A stretch of DNA of 64,000 nucleotides, from NCBI GenBank assembly GCA_965222655.1, contig CBDCUP010000022.1, positions 434,001-498,000 on the forward strand, in the 5' to 3' direction. This DNA is from CAUZIZ01 sp965222655. Its GTDB lineage: Bacteria; Acidobacteriota; UBA6911; RPQK01; JAJDTT01. The notes beneath the pieces are model-generated. The model saw only the letters and a list, made by a program, of their open reading frames with translations. It searched no databases and was not told the origin of the DNA. Shown here in pieces: positions 43,160 to 51,190 of this stretch. The first letter of the stretch is position 1; every line of letters begins with the position of its first letter. A program made the position numbers and the translations under genes.

Positions 43160-43627
43160 TTAACCTGCCGGCGGAGCGTCGGCGACCGCCTTGCCCATGC
43201 CCTTCATCTTTTCTTCGAACTGAGTCCGAGCCTTGCCCCAGGCATGGTCCTGAAGCGGTACGGCGCAGCCACCCTGGCCGCTACAGGCATTGGCACCCGG
43301 GGTCTCACCACATCCGCCCTGTCCCTTGCACTCGTTGGAACCCTTGCAGGAGTGGCTGGCAGAGGTGGCGCATCCGCCCGAGCCGGCGCAGGCGTTTTCG
43401 CCACCGGCACCTTGGCCCTTGCAGCCGTTCAATCCGCGACAGACGTGCTTCTCTGCAGTTTCCATGGGCGGCTTCGCGGCCGGGGGTGCCTCGCTCGCTG
43501 CCGGCGCTTCTTCGGCCGGTTTGTCAGCTGGTCCACAATTGGCAAAAACCACGCCACCGATAACACCACCCAGGGCGGCCATCGATAGCTTGTGAAAATC
43601 GCGTCGATTCAGATCTTTGGGATCCAT
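43160..43627 (-). CDS. bufA: Tat-exported cysteine-rich bufferin-like precursor (BufA type)
   Basis: 155 residues from ATG 43627 with a good AAAGGAG site. The leader has a twin-arginine motif (LNRRDFHK, R8-R9) and hydrophobic stretch, then FANC31, which could be a lipobox. An Ala/Pro linker (32-58) precedes the core with nine cysteines: 63, 69, 80, 86, 94, 100, 106, 115 and 121. They form C-x5-C units with a consensus near CKGxNxCKGQGGC. The last 30 residues are helical and Lys-rich. Known bufferins carry Cys-rich cores and Sec-type signals; a Tat leader is unusual and suggests folding or modification before export. Confidence 0.82.
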   Translation of the reverse strand: MDPKDLNRRDFHKLSMAALGGVIGGVVFANCGPADKPAEEAPAASEAPPAAKPPMETAEKHVCRGLNGCKGQGAGGENACAGSGGCATSASHSCKGSNECKGQGGCGETPGANACSGQGGCAVPLQDHAWGKARTQFEEKMKGMGKAVADAPPAG

Positions 43628-43669
43628 GTAGCTGTCTCCTTTGAAGTGTTTACTGGAAGATGCCGAGCT

Positions 43670-43696
43670 GAGTATCTCGCCATCAAAATCGGTTCC
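43670..43696 (-). promoter_or_regulatory. possible ECF-sigma promoter of the bufABC operon
   Basis: Read on the minus strand, GGAACC (43691-43696) is followed after 16 bp by TACTC (43670-43674), 43 bp before the bufA start. GGAAC with a 16-bp spacer is a common -35 form for extracytoplasmic-function sigma factors, which control several bufferin operons. No sigma or anti-sigma gene is adjacent. Confidence 0.28.
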
Positions 43697-43809
43697 CGCT
43701 GCAACAAGACCCTATTGGAACCTAAACCGTCTTATTTGGCAAGCAACAGTTAGACTTCGGCTCCGATTTAGTCGAAACCTGAACGATGCAGAGCTCGCCC
43801 CAAGGCAGT

Positions 43810-45099
43810 TCAGTTCTGCCCGATGCTGTAGAGAAACTGGTTGGAACGAAGCAGCAGATTTCCCTTGTCCACGGCTGGACTAGCGTTAAAAACGCTGGAA
43901 TCGGACTTCAGCTGGTTGTGGGCCAGTTGTTCGAACTCCGACTCCGCCGCCAAGACGAAAGTGCCTGCTTCACGGGAGACAACGTATAGTTTCCCCGCGG
44001 CCAGAACGGCAGATGCGTAGACCTGGCGGGCGCCTGCTAGCCGCTTCTGGAAAACGACCCCACCGGTTCTCGCGTCCACGCAATGGGCGATGCCGCGGTC
44101 ATTCACCCAGTAGAGGTGGCCCTCATGGATGAGTGGTGAAGTGACGTAGGACCCCACACTTGCCGTCCAGAGTACATGAGTCCCGGTCACATCCCCTTTG
44201 CCGCCCGCCCGCACCGCGATGGCCTTGCCGCGCCGGCCACCGATGGCATAGACGATCCCATCCTGAGCGACCACGCTGGGACAGATCGGCTGCCCCTGAT
44301 CGGTCGTCGCATACCAGCGCAACTTTCCAGTCTCAGGGTTCAGTCCCCAGACCTCGTCCGTCACCGCGATCACTAGATCCTTTCGGCCGCCCTCCGCCTC
44401 AACCAGGATCGGCGTGCTCCAGGAACCCCCGTAACCCGAAAATGGGGCCTTCCAGACTTCGCGGCCTGTGCGCTTGTCCAGACCGACGAGGGCCGAACCC
44501 TCAATCGATGCGTTGACGATCAACAGATCCTGAAAGAGAATAGGACTGGCACCCGAGCCGAATCTCATCCGGTCAAGGTTCGAACCGACATCGGCGTGCC
44601 AAACCTGGTTGCCCTCGAGGTCGAAGGCGAAAACGCCCGTCTTCCCAAAGAACGTATACACCCGCTCTCCGTCCGAGGTCGGAGTGCTCGAGGCGTAGCC
44701 GTGCGATGCGGTTCCCGGAGGCCTGAAGGGAGCTTCCGGGAGTTTCGGCTGAACCGGTTTCTGCCACAGGATCCGCCCGCTCGTCCGATCCAAACCAATC
44801 ACATGGAGTCCCAAATCCTTCTGTTCACCGGCATCAATGTCTGGGGCGAGGTCGCCGTACCCGGAATAAGCGGTAATGAAGATCCGATCACCGATCACGA
44901 TTGGGCTGGAGGAGCCGGCCCCAGGAAGCCTGGTCTTCCAGAGCACACCCTTTTCGTCACTCCAGGCCGTCGGCAGGTCCGTCTCCTTGCTCACCGCAGA
45001 CCCGTTGGGTCCACGGAAGCGCGACCACTCGTCTCCTGCAAGACAAATACCACCGATGGCCAACAGTCCGGCCACTCCGTGAGCGAGGAGCTGATTCAT
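43810..45099 (-). CDS. PQQ-like beta-propeller exported protein
   Basis: 429 residues with a signal peptide (about 1-21, cut near CLAGDEW). The body is a string of PQQ/pyrrolo-quinoline-type beta-propeller blades: DEWSRFRGPNGSAV, GLDRTSGRILWQ, FDLEGNQVWHADVG, GLDKRTGREVWKAPF, LNPETGKLRWYA and CVDARTGGVVFQKRL. PQQ ligands are not evident, so it is probably a structural or binding propeller of the type common in Acidobacteriota and Planctomycetota. Next on the strand after a coiled-coil protein gene. Confidence 0.85.
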   Translation of the reverse strand: MNQLLAHGVAGLLAIGGICLAGDEWSRFRGPNGSAVSKETDLPTAWSDEKGVLWKTRLPGAGSSSPIVIGDRIFITAYSGYGDLAPDIDAGEQKDLGLHVIGLDRTSGRILWQKPVQPKLPEAPFRPPGTASHGYASSTPTSDGERVYTFFGKTGVFAFDLEGNQVWHADVGSNLDRMRFGSGASPILFQDLLIVNASIEGSALVGLDKRTGREVWKAPFSGYGGSWSTPILVEAEGGRKDLVIAVTDEVWGLNPETGKLRWYATTDQGQPICPSVVAQDGIVYAIGGRRGKAIAVRAGGKGDVTGTHVLWTASVGSYVTSPLIHEGHLYWVNDRGIAHCVDARTGGVVFQKRLAGARQVYASAVLAAGKLYVVSREAGTFVLAAESEFEQLAHNQLKSDSSVFNASPAVDKGNLLLRSNQFLYSIGQN

Positions 45100-45174
45100 G
45101 CCAAGTCCCTCCGAGAAGGCGCGTCGAACCGCGCTGATTCGAGCATCAGTAAGAGGATGCAGAATACGACGCGA

Positions 45175-45978
45175 TCAGGGCTCCAAGGGTGGGCGAACTC
45201 GGGGCTCGTTCTGGCCGCCACGCCGGCCGCCTCCCCTTCCTCCTCCGAAACCGCCAAACCCTCCTCGACCTCCAAACAAGCTAGCCCGATCCACCTCGAA
45301 TACCTCGCCCTTCAGCTGCTTGAACTCCGAGTCCTGCTGCTGGGTCAGGACGGCCAACGCCTTGGACTCGCCCGTCGCCCGCATCTCTTGCATCTGGGCG
45401 AAGAGTTCGCGACGATCCTCGCGTGAGGCGCCCTGGAACATCTCACGTTGGGCTGCCTGCTGCTCTTCGAAGATGACCCGGATCTGATCGCCCTGATCCG
45501 CCGATAGCTTCAACTTCTCGACCATATCGGGCTCGATCAGCCCGCGGGCTCCGCGCAGTTGGAGCATGATTTGGCCGAGACGCTCAGACTGCTGCGCACT
45601 GAGAACACCCTCGATCTGCTTGGCTGCCTTCAGGTTCAGCTCCTGCTGCAAGCCTCGCAGCTCGGTCATTCGCTGATCCCGCTCCTCCCCAGATAGATCA
45701 CGCAGACCGGATCGCAGTTCCTGCAGTTCCTCTTGCCCCGACTCCGTCGCGGCGTCGATCTTTTCCTTCTGCTCAGGCGTAACCCCAAGTTCCTTCTGAA
45801 CCTGTTCGGAGCGAATCAATGTCGATTTATCCAAACCCCGGCCGAAGCCGCCTCTGCGTCCGAATCCACGTCCGGATCTCTCACCGTCCTGAGGCTGGGC
45901 CTCCGACCAGGAAGCATTGCCAATCAAAATGCCCAGGAAAAGAACGAAGAGCTTTGAAGAAAGCCGACGGTAGCTCAT
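45175..45978 (-). CDS. exported coiled-coil protein with Gly/Arg-rich ends
   Basis: 267 residues with a signal peptide (cut near SWSEAQ). A Gly/Arg-rich stretch (RGFGRRGGFGRG) is followed by two copies of a helical module: VQKELGVTPEQKEKIDAATE with LSAQQSERLGQIMLQL, then VEKLKLSADQGDQIRVIFEEQ with LAVLTQQQDSEFKQL. The LTxxQ-like spacing resembles Spy/CpxP-type periplasmic chaperones. The C-terminal 40 residues are again Gly/Arg-rich (GGFGGFGGGRGGGRRGG). Probably periplasmic; no specific role can be assigned. Confidence 0.7.
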   Translation of the reverse strand: MSYRRLSSKLFVLFLGILIGNASWSEAQPQDGERSGRGFGRRGGFGRGLDKSTLIRSEQVQKELGVTPEQKEKIDAATESGQEELQELRSGLRDLSGEERDQRMTELRGLQQELNLKAAKQIEGVLSAQQSERLGQIMLQLRGARGLIEPDMVEKLKLSADQGDQIRVIFEEQQAAQREMFQGASREDRRELFAQMQEMRATGESKALAVLTQQQDSEFKQLKGEVFEVDRASLFGGRGGFGGFGGGRGGGRRGGQNEPRVRPPLEP

Positions 45979-46134
45979 GACATCCCCCTTATGACAATCC
46001 CATTACGTGTCGACAGCGCAGATGTTTCGCGAGACTCCAATCTTCCGGAGACGAAATCCGAAGCAAAGTTTCAGGGCCGTCGTGCCCCCGGCAACGAGCT
46101 GGCCCCATTCGAGAAAGAAAACTTCGGTTCGGGG

Positions 46135-46219
46135 ACGTGGCGGCGGTCTCCAGGCCGCCGTGGGTCGAGCAAACGGCTCGACACGAGAAAACTCTTCGGC
46201 CTGGAGACCGAAGCCACGT
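46135..46219. repeat. triple-hairpin REP-like repeat, most complete copy
   Basis: Runs from ACGTGGCGGCGGTC to GAAGCCACGT, so its outer ends are complementary. Inside are the hairpins GGCGGTCTCCAGGCCGCC, GTCGAGCAAACGGCTCGAC and TTCGGCCTGGAGACCGAA. The rest of the 45979-46332 gap holds nothing recognisable. Confidence 0.78.
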
Positions 46220-46332
46220 CAAGTGCACCTGGTGGGGCACCAGCTGAGCAGGATCGGCTCTTTCTGTTTGGGATCTGGTTCTTGGGATTTGGGTCCTTCC
46301 GATTCTGGCCTAACGGATTGGACAACAAGCTG

Positions 46333-47826
46333 TTAGGCCAGAATTGGCGTCACTACCTTGGCGGGCTCGACTCCAGTCAGCCGCTTGTCGAGTCCCTGAT
46401 GTCGGAAGCTGAACTGCTCATGGTTGATGCCAAACAGATGAAGCAGCGTTGCCTGGAAGTCTCGAACGTGTACTGGATCGCGGACGATGTTGTAGGAGAA
46501 GTCATCCGTCTCCCCGTAGACGGTGCCCCCTTTGACACCTCCTCCTGCCATCCAGAGGCTGAAGCAGCGGGGGTGATGGTCGCGTCCGTAGGTCTCGTCC
46601 GTGAGGGTTCCCTGGCAGTAGATGGTGCGGCCAAACTCCCCTCCCCAGATCACGAGGGTATCCTCTAACAGGCCTCGCTGCTTCAAGTCCTGAACCAGAC
46701 CCCAGCAGCCTTGATCGACATCCTTGCACTGAGACGGCAGCACCTGGGGAACCTCTCGGTGAACATCCCAACCCCGGTGGTAGATCTGAACAAACCGCAC
46801 GTCACGCTCCACCAGGCGCCGAGCCATGAGGCAGCTGTGAGCAAACGTCCCTGGGTTCTTCGCATCCTCGCCGTAGAGTTCGTAGGTGCTGGCGGATTCC
46901 TTGGAAAGATCGGTCAGCTCGGGCACCGACGCCTGCATTCGGAAGGCCATCTCGTACTGCTCGATCCTCGACAGCGTCTCGGGATCGCCGATCTGTGCGT
47001 GCTGAACCCGATTCATCTCTCCCAGGGCATCCAGCATCCGGCGGCGCAGCTTGGTAGGAACTCCGTCTGGATTGTTGATATAGAGGACTGGATCCACCCC
47101 GGCGCGCAGCGCAACACCCGCAAACCGGGAGGAGAGGAAACCGGAGCTCCACAATCTAGCGGAGATCGCCTGAACGTTGGCTTTCGGATGCGTATGACTG
47201 GCGTTCAGGACCACGAAGGTGGGGAGATCGCGGTTCATGCTCCCGAGGCCGTAAGAGACCCACGATCCGATACAGGGACGGCCCGGGATCTGCTGACCGG
47301 TCTGTATGAAAGTAATCGCGGGCTCGTGGTTGATGGCCTCGGTGTGCATCGACCGGATGATCGCCAGATCGTCCACCATGCGGGCCGTGTACGGCAGCAG
47401 CTCGGAAACCCAGGCGCCATTCTCACCATGCCGTTGGAACTTGAACGACGAGGGCACAATCGGAAAGCGATCCTGACCCGATGTCATGGTGGTCAGGCGC
47501 TGGCCCTTACGGATGGAATCGGGGAGATCCTTGTCGAACCATTCCTTCATCGCCGGTTTGTAGTCGAAGGTTTCCATCTGGGGGGGTGCACCCACCATGT
47601 GCAAATAGATGGCCCGCTTGGCCTTGGGAGCAAAGTGAGGCAGGTTGTGCAATCCCTCGCCGGCATCGAGTTTCGTAACTGCTCGCGCTACCGACTCGTC
47701 TCCAACGAGGGTCGCCAGTGCAGCCACGCCCAGACCGCGAGCGCCACGGGCGAAGAACTGGCGCCGCGTCTCGAGACGAACGGCTTCGTCGGCAAAACTG
47801 GAAGCGGATAACCATCTACGGCTCAT
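46333..47826 (-). CDS. DUF1501 family exported protein
   Basis: 497 residues. A twin-arginine-like leader TRRQFFARGARGLG sits at 20-33. The DUF1501 fold (alkaline-phosphatase/sulfatase-like) is seen in AIYLHMVGAPPQMETFDYKP, DLAIIRSMHTEAINHEPA, LPTFVVLNASHTHP, RFVQIYHRGWDVH and LVIWGGEFGRTIYCQG. Its start overlaps the stop of the DUF1549/DUF1553 gene by 4 bp. The pair is a hallmark of Planctomycetota, Verrucomicrobiota and some Acidobacteriota; the joint function is unproven but a polymer-degrading role is often proposed. Confidence 0.9.
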   Translation of the reverse strand: MSRRWLSASSFADEAVRLETRRQFFARGARGLGVAALATLVGDESVARAVTKLDAGEGLHNLPHFAPKAKRAIYLHMVGAPPQMETFDYKPAMKEWFDKDLPDSIRKGQRLTTMTSGQDRFPIVPSSFKFQRHGENGAWVSELLPYTARMVDDLAIIRSMHTEAINHEPAITFIQTGQQIPGRPCIGSWVSYGLGSMNRDLPTFVVLNASHTHPKANVQAISARLWSSGFLSSRFAGVALRAGVDPVLYINNPDGVPTKLRRRMLDALGEMNRVQHAQIGDPETLSRIEQYEMAFRMQASVPELTDLSKESASTYELYGEDAKNPGTFAHSCLMARRLVERDVRFVQIYHRGWDVHREVPQVLPSQCKDVDQGCWGLVQDLKQRGLLEDTLVIWGGEFGRTIYCQGTLTDETYGRDHHPRCFSLWMAGGGVKGGTVYGETDDFSYNIVRDPVHVRDFQATLLHLFGINHEQFSFRHQGLDKRLTGVEPAKVVTPILA

Positions 47827-50800
47827 TTGTTCAACACCTCGTCAAGATTCATAAGCTGGTTGGCCACCATCGTTAGGGCAGCGAACTCGACCTTCGGAAG
47901 GCTCGCGTCAAACTCGGAATCACCGACGGCCAGGGCCCGTCCCAATTGATCCGGATTCTCCTGGTAGAAGGCCGAATAGTCATGATAGGCACGCCTTACG
48001 ATTTCCTGCTCCTTTGCCCGCAGATGGCGGGAGAGGAGATGCGAGGCCAAGAAGTCCAGGCGTCGCTCCAAGGCGCTCGCGGAATGGATCGCTCGCTGGG
48101 CCAGATGCCGGGCAGCCTCGAAGAACTGCGGACCGTTCATCGTAAGCAAGGCCTGCAGGGGTGTATTGGTGCGCTCGCGCTGGACCGTGCACTCTTCGCG
48201 CGAGGGTGCATTGAAAATCGTCATTGTGGGTGGCGGAGCCGACCGCTTCCAGAAAGTGTAGAGGCTCCTCCGATAGAGGTTCTCACCCGAGTCCTGCTTG
48301 TAGAACCGGGTGTTGCTACCGTCCATCGCAACGGCTTCCCATACCCCATCGGGCTGATAGGGCTTCACACTGGGCCCCCCAACCTTCGACACCAAAAGGC
48401 CACTCGCTGCAAGAGCGTAATCGCGAACTACTTCCCCGTCCAGACGAAATCGGGGACCCCGCGAGAGGAGACGATTGCCAGCATCTAGTTCGAGCTTCGC
48501 TTCCGTGCTGACAGCCGACTGTCTGTAGGTGGCCGATCTCAGCATCAGGCGAAACAGGTGCTTGATATCCCATCCCGAGTCGCGGAATTCGACCGCTAAC
48601 CAATCCAGCAGTTCCTGATGGGAAGGGGCATCACCCTGGGAACCAAAGTCACCAGCCGTCGCTACCAGTCCGGTGCCGAATACCTCCTGCCAGAAACGGT
48701 TTACGGTCACCCGGGCCGTCAGCGGATTCGAATCGTGTACCAACCACCTGGCCAACCCAAGCCGATTTCGGGGAAAAGAATCAGGCATCGGCGGGAGCAC
48801 GGCTGGAATCGCGGGAGGAACCTGGTCCTTCGGCTGGTCGTACATGCCTCGAAAGAGCACGTGTGCCATCGGATCAGAGTCCCGCTTCTCCTCCTGCACG
48901 TGAGTTACCGCACTGCGTCGAAGAACCGCCCTTCGCTCTTTCAGCAGTGTTTCCAGTTCAGCGGCCGCCTCTCGAAAATCAGCGTGGTGACGAACCAGGT
49001 AGTAGAGTTTGAGGGCTTCTCGCTCCTCCTTCGAAAGATCGGTGGCCGACTTCCCTTCGCTGCTGACGACCGGCCCCCACATTGCCAGTAGCCGGACCTC
49101 GGACTCCGTGAGAGCGCGATCGAAAACCCGCAGGTCTTGGATGGCTCCCTCGAAATTGCCAGCGTTCCTGCCTCCCTCCCTATCCCGAGTACCAACCAAT
49201 AGGGGGGTATCTGATCGGATCGATCCCTGCAGGGTTCGAGTCGCTCTCCCTATGCTCTGGGTGGCCAGGATCTGTCCATCCAGGTACAAGGCGAACCCTG
49301 CGCGCTGGCGGAGGCCATCGTAGGTCACGGCAACATGGTGCCACTGGTCGGGCTTCAGCTTCCGCTCGCCCGTGCCGGCGAGTCCAATCGATCTCCCATC
49401 TTGAACACTCAAAGATATCTGCGGCTGACCGTCTCGCTGATCCCAAACCCAACCTTGCTGCTCTTCTAAGTCGAACTGACTGAGAATGACGCTATTTGTC
49501 TGCTCTCCGCGCAGACGGATCTTCGAGAGAATCGTAAAGGGTTTGTCCCCGGATAAACCCCTGAAACCCGGGATCTCCAAAAACGCCTTTTCTGCTAGTG
49601 CAAGGACCGGAGTCTCTTCCTGGATTGTTATCGAAGCGCCAGGCGGCAATTCAAGTGAAACCACTTCTCTTCCGATCCGCATTTCTGGGGAGCGACTCGA
49701 GCGAAATGAGAGAGCCTCGGACTCGTCGAAGCGGTCGGTCTCGATGGACTGCCGACTCGCACTCCTCAACCACTCCTCGAAGTCACGCGTTGCCTTGGCC
49801 TGGTTGTCCGCAGTCCTTCGGCGAGCCGCCGGCACAGCGTCCCGCAGCTCCCTCCAGCGCTCGCGGTCGCCTCTGTCCGGCACAACGACAAAAGGCGGTG
49901 TATCGAAAATGTTCTTGTCCAGGGGATGCTGCGTGGTATTCCGAAAGAAAGCGGCCAGGGAGTAGAAGTCGCGCTGACTGATGGGATCGAACTTGTGATC
50001 GTGGCAGGTGGCACAACCTACCGTGAGGCCCAGCCAGACCGTCCCGGTCGTGTCGACCCGTTCCTTGGCATACATCGCGCGGACCTCGTCGGCAATCACC
50101 CCGCCTTCGTTGGTCGTGATGTTGCACCTGTGAAAGCCGGTAGCGATGATCTGGTCATCGGTGGGATTCGGAAGAAGGTCGCCACCAATCTGCTCGATGG
50201 TGAACTGGTCGAAGGGGAGATTTCGGTTGAACGCATCGATGACCCAGTCCCGGTAGGGCCAGATCTCTCGATAGTTGTCGATGTGAAGACCATGCGTGTC
50301 GGCGTAGCGGGCAACGTCGAGCCAATAGCGTGCTCGGTGCTCGCCATAAGCCAGGGAGCCCATGAGCCGATCCACCAGGGTCTCGTAGGCGTCTTCCGAG
50401 TCGTCGGAGAGAAAGGCTTCCACCTGATCGGGTGAGGGCGGCAGTCCGGTGATATCGAGCGAAACCCGCCGTGCCAAAGTCCGCCGGTCCGCTTCGGGGG
50501 CCGGTTCTAGTCCCTCACTCTCCAGGCGCGCCAGAACGAAGTCGTCAATCGGATTGCGCACCCAGTTCTTCCGCTGCAGTGACGGCTGCTGGGGACGTTC
50601 CAGTGGCGTGAATGCCCAGTGTTCCTCCCAGGAGGCGCCTTCATCGATCCAACGACGAATCAAGTCAATCTGATCACTAAGCAGCTCCTTGTGGGAATAC
50701 TTGGGTGGCATACGGCGGGAAGCATCCTCATCGGTAATCCGCTGGTAGATCAGGCTCTCGTTCGAATCTCCGGGAGCGATCAGCACCCCAGAAGTCCGAG

Positions 50801-51008
50801 ATTGGAAGGCGGCCTCCCGCAGGTCGAGTCGCAATCCGGCCATTCGAGCCTTGGCATCCGGACCGTGGCACTGGAAGCAGGCATCGGAAAGGATCGGCCG
50901 AATCTGGCGTTGAAAGTCCACCTTGCCTTCGTCGGCCGCCGAAGACCCAAGCGTCACGCCAAGAAAGAAGAGCAGAGACGCGAATAGCCCACTGCAGGAA
51001 TGTTTCAT
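47823..51008 (-). CDS. PSCyt1/DUF1549/LamG/DUF1553 secreted cytochrome protein
   Basis: 1,061 residues with a signal peptide (about 1-25). The PSCyt1 heme motif C44-F-Q-C47-H48 comes first, followed by DUF1549 (WAFTPLERPQQP, YGEHRARYWLDVARYADTHG, CATCHDHKFDPISQRDFY). A concanavalin/LamG domain occupies roughly 470-620 (FTILSKIRLRGEQTNSVILSQ, WHHVAVTYDG), and DUF1553 forms the last 350 residues (NRLGLARWLVHDSNPLTARVTVNRFWQEVFG, MNGPQFFEAARHLAQR). The LamG insertion suggests glycan binding. Coupled to the DUF1501 gene downstream. Confidence 0.92.
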   Translation of the reverse strand: MKHSCSGLFASLLFFLGVTLGSSAADEGKVDFQRQIRPILSDACFQCHGPDAKARMAGLRLDLREAAFQSRTSGVLIAPGDSNESLIYQRITDEDASRRMPPKYSHKELLSDQIDLIRRWIDEGASWEEHWAFTPLERPQQPSLQRKNWVRNPIDDFVLARLESEGLEPAPEADRRTLARRVSLDITGLPPSPDQVEAFLSDDSEDAYETLVDRLMGSLAYGEHRARYWLDVARYADTHGLHIDNYREIWPYRDWVIDAFNRNLPFDQFTIEQIGGDLLPNPTDDQIIATGFHRCNITTNEGGVIADEVRAMYAKERVDTTGTVWLGLTVGCATCHDHKFDPISQRDFYSLAAFFRNTTQHPLDKNIFDTPPFVVVPDRGDRERWRELRDAVPAARRRTADNQAKATRDFEEWLRSASRQSIETDRFDESEALSFRSSRSPEMRIGREVVSLELPPGASITIQEETPVLALAEKAFLEIPGFRGLSGDKPFTILSKIRLRGEQTNSVILSQFDLEEQQGWVWDQRDGQPQISLSVQDGRSIGLAGTGERKLKPDQWHHVAVTYDGLRQRAGFALYLDGQILATQSIGRATRTLQGSIRSDTPLLVGTRDREGGRNAGNFEGAIQDLRVFDRALTESEVRLLAMWGPVVSSEGKSATDLSKEEREALKLYYLVRHHADFREAAAELETLLKERRAVLRRSAVTHVQEEKRDSDPMAHVLFRGMYDQPKDQVPPAIPAVLPPMPDSFPRNRLGLARWLVHDSNPLTARVTVNRFWQEVFGTGLVATAGDFGSQGDAPSHQELLDWLAVEFRDSGWDIKHLFRLMLRSATYRQSAVSTEAKLELDAGNRLLSRGPRFRLDGEVVRDYALAASGLLVSKVGGPSVKPYQPDGVWEAVAMDGSNTRFYKQDSGENLYRRSLYTFWKRSAPPPTMTIFNAPSREECTVQRERTNTPLQALLTMNGPQFFEAARHLAQRAIHSASALERRLDFLASHLLSRHLRAKEQEIVRRAYHDYSAFYQENPDQLGRALAVGDSEFDASLPKVEFAALTMVANQLMNLDEVLNK

Positions 51009-51061
51009 CTGGTATCCGTTGCCCTATTCTAGTCTCCGTCCCGCCGCTGTGCAATTCTTGT

Positions 51062-51143
51062 GGTGGTCGTCCCCGGGCCGCCGTGTATTGAGTCAAAGAC
51101 TCGAGGGAAGAAAGATCCTTCGGCCTGGAGGCCAAAGCTACGT
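51062..51143. repeat. triple-hairpin REP-like repeat
   Basis: GTGGTCGTCCCCGGGCCGCC, a central hairpin (TTGAGTCAAAGACTCGA) and CTTCGGCCTGGAGGCCAAAG with ACGT at the end. It lies between divergent genes, so termination is not its only possible role. Confidence 0.72.
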
Positions 51144-51190
51144 TCGGTCTCCTTGCCTTGGACCCTAGGGCTCGATAGACTCCGACCATC

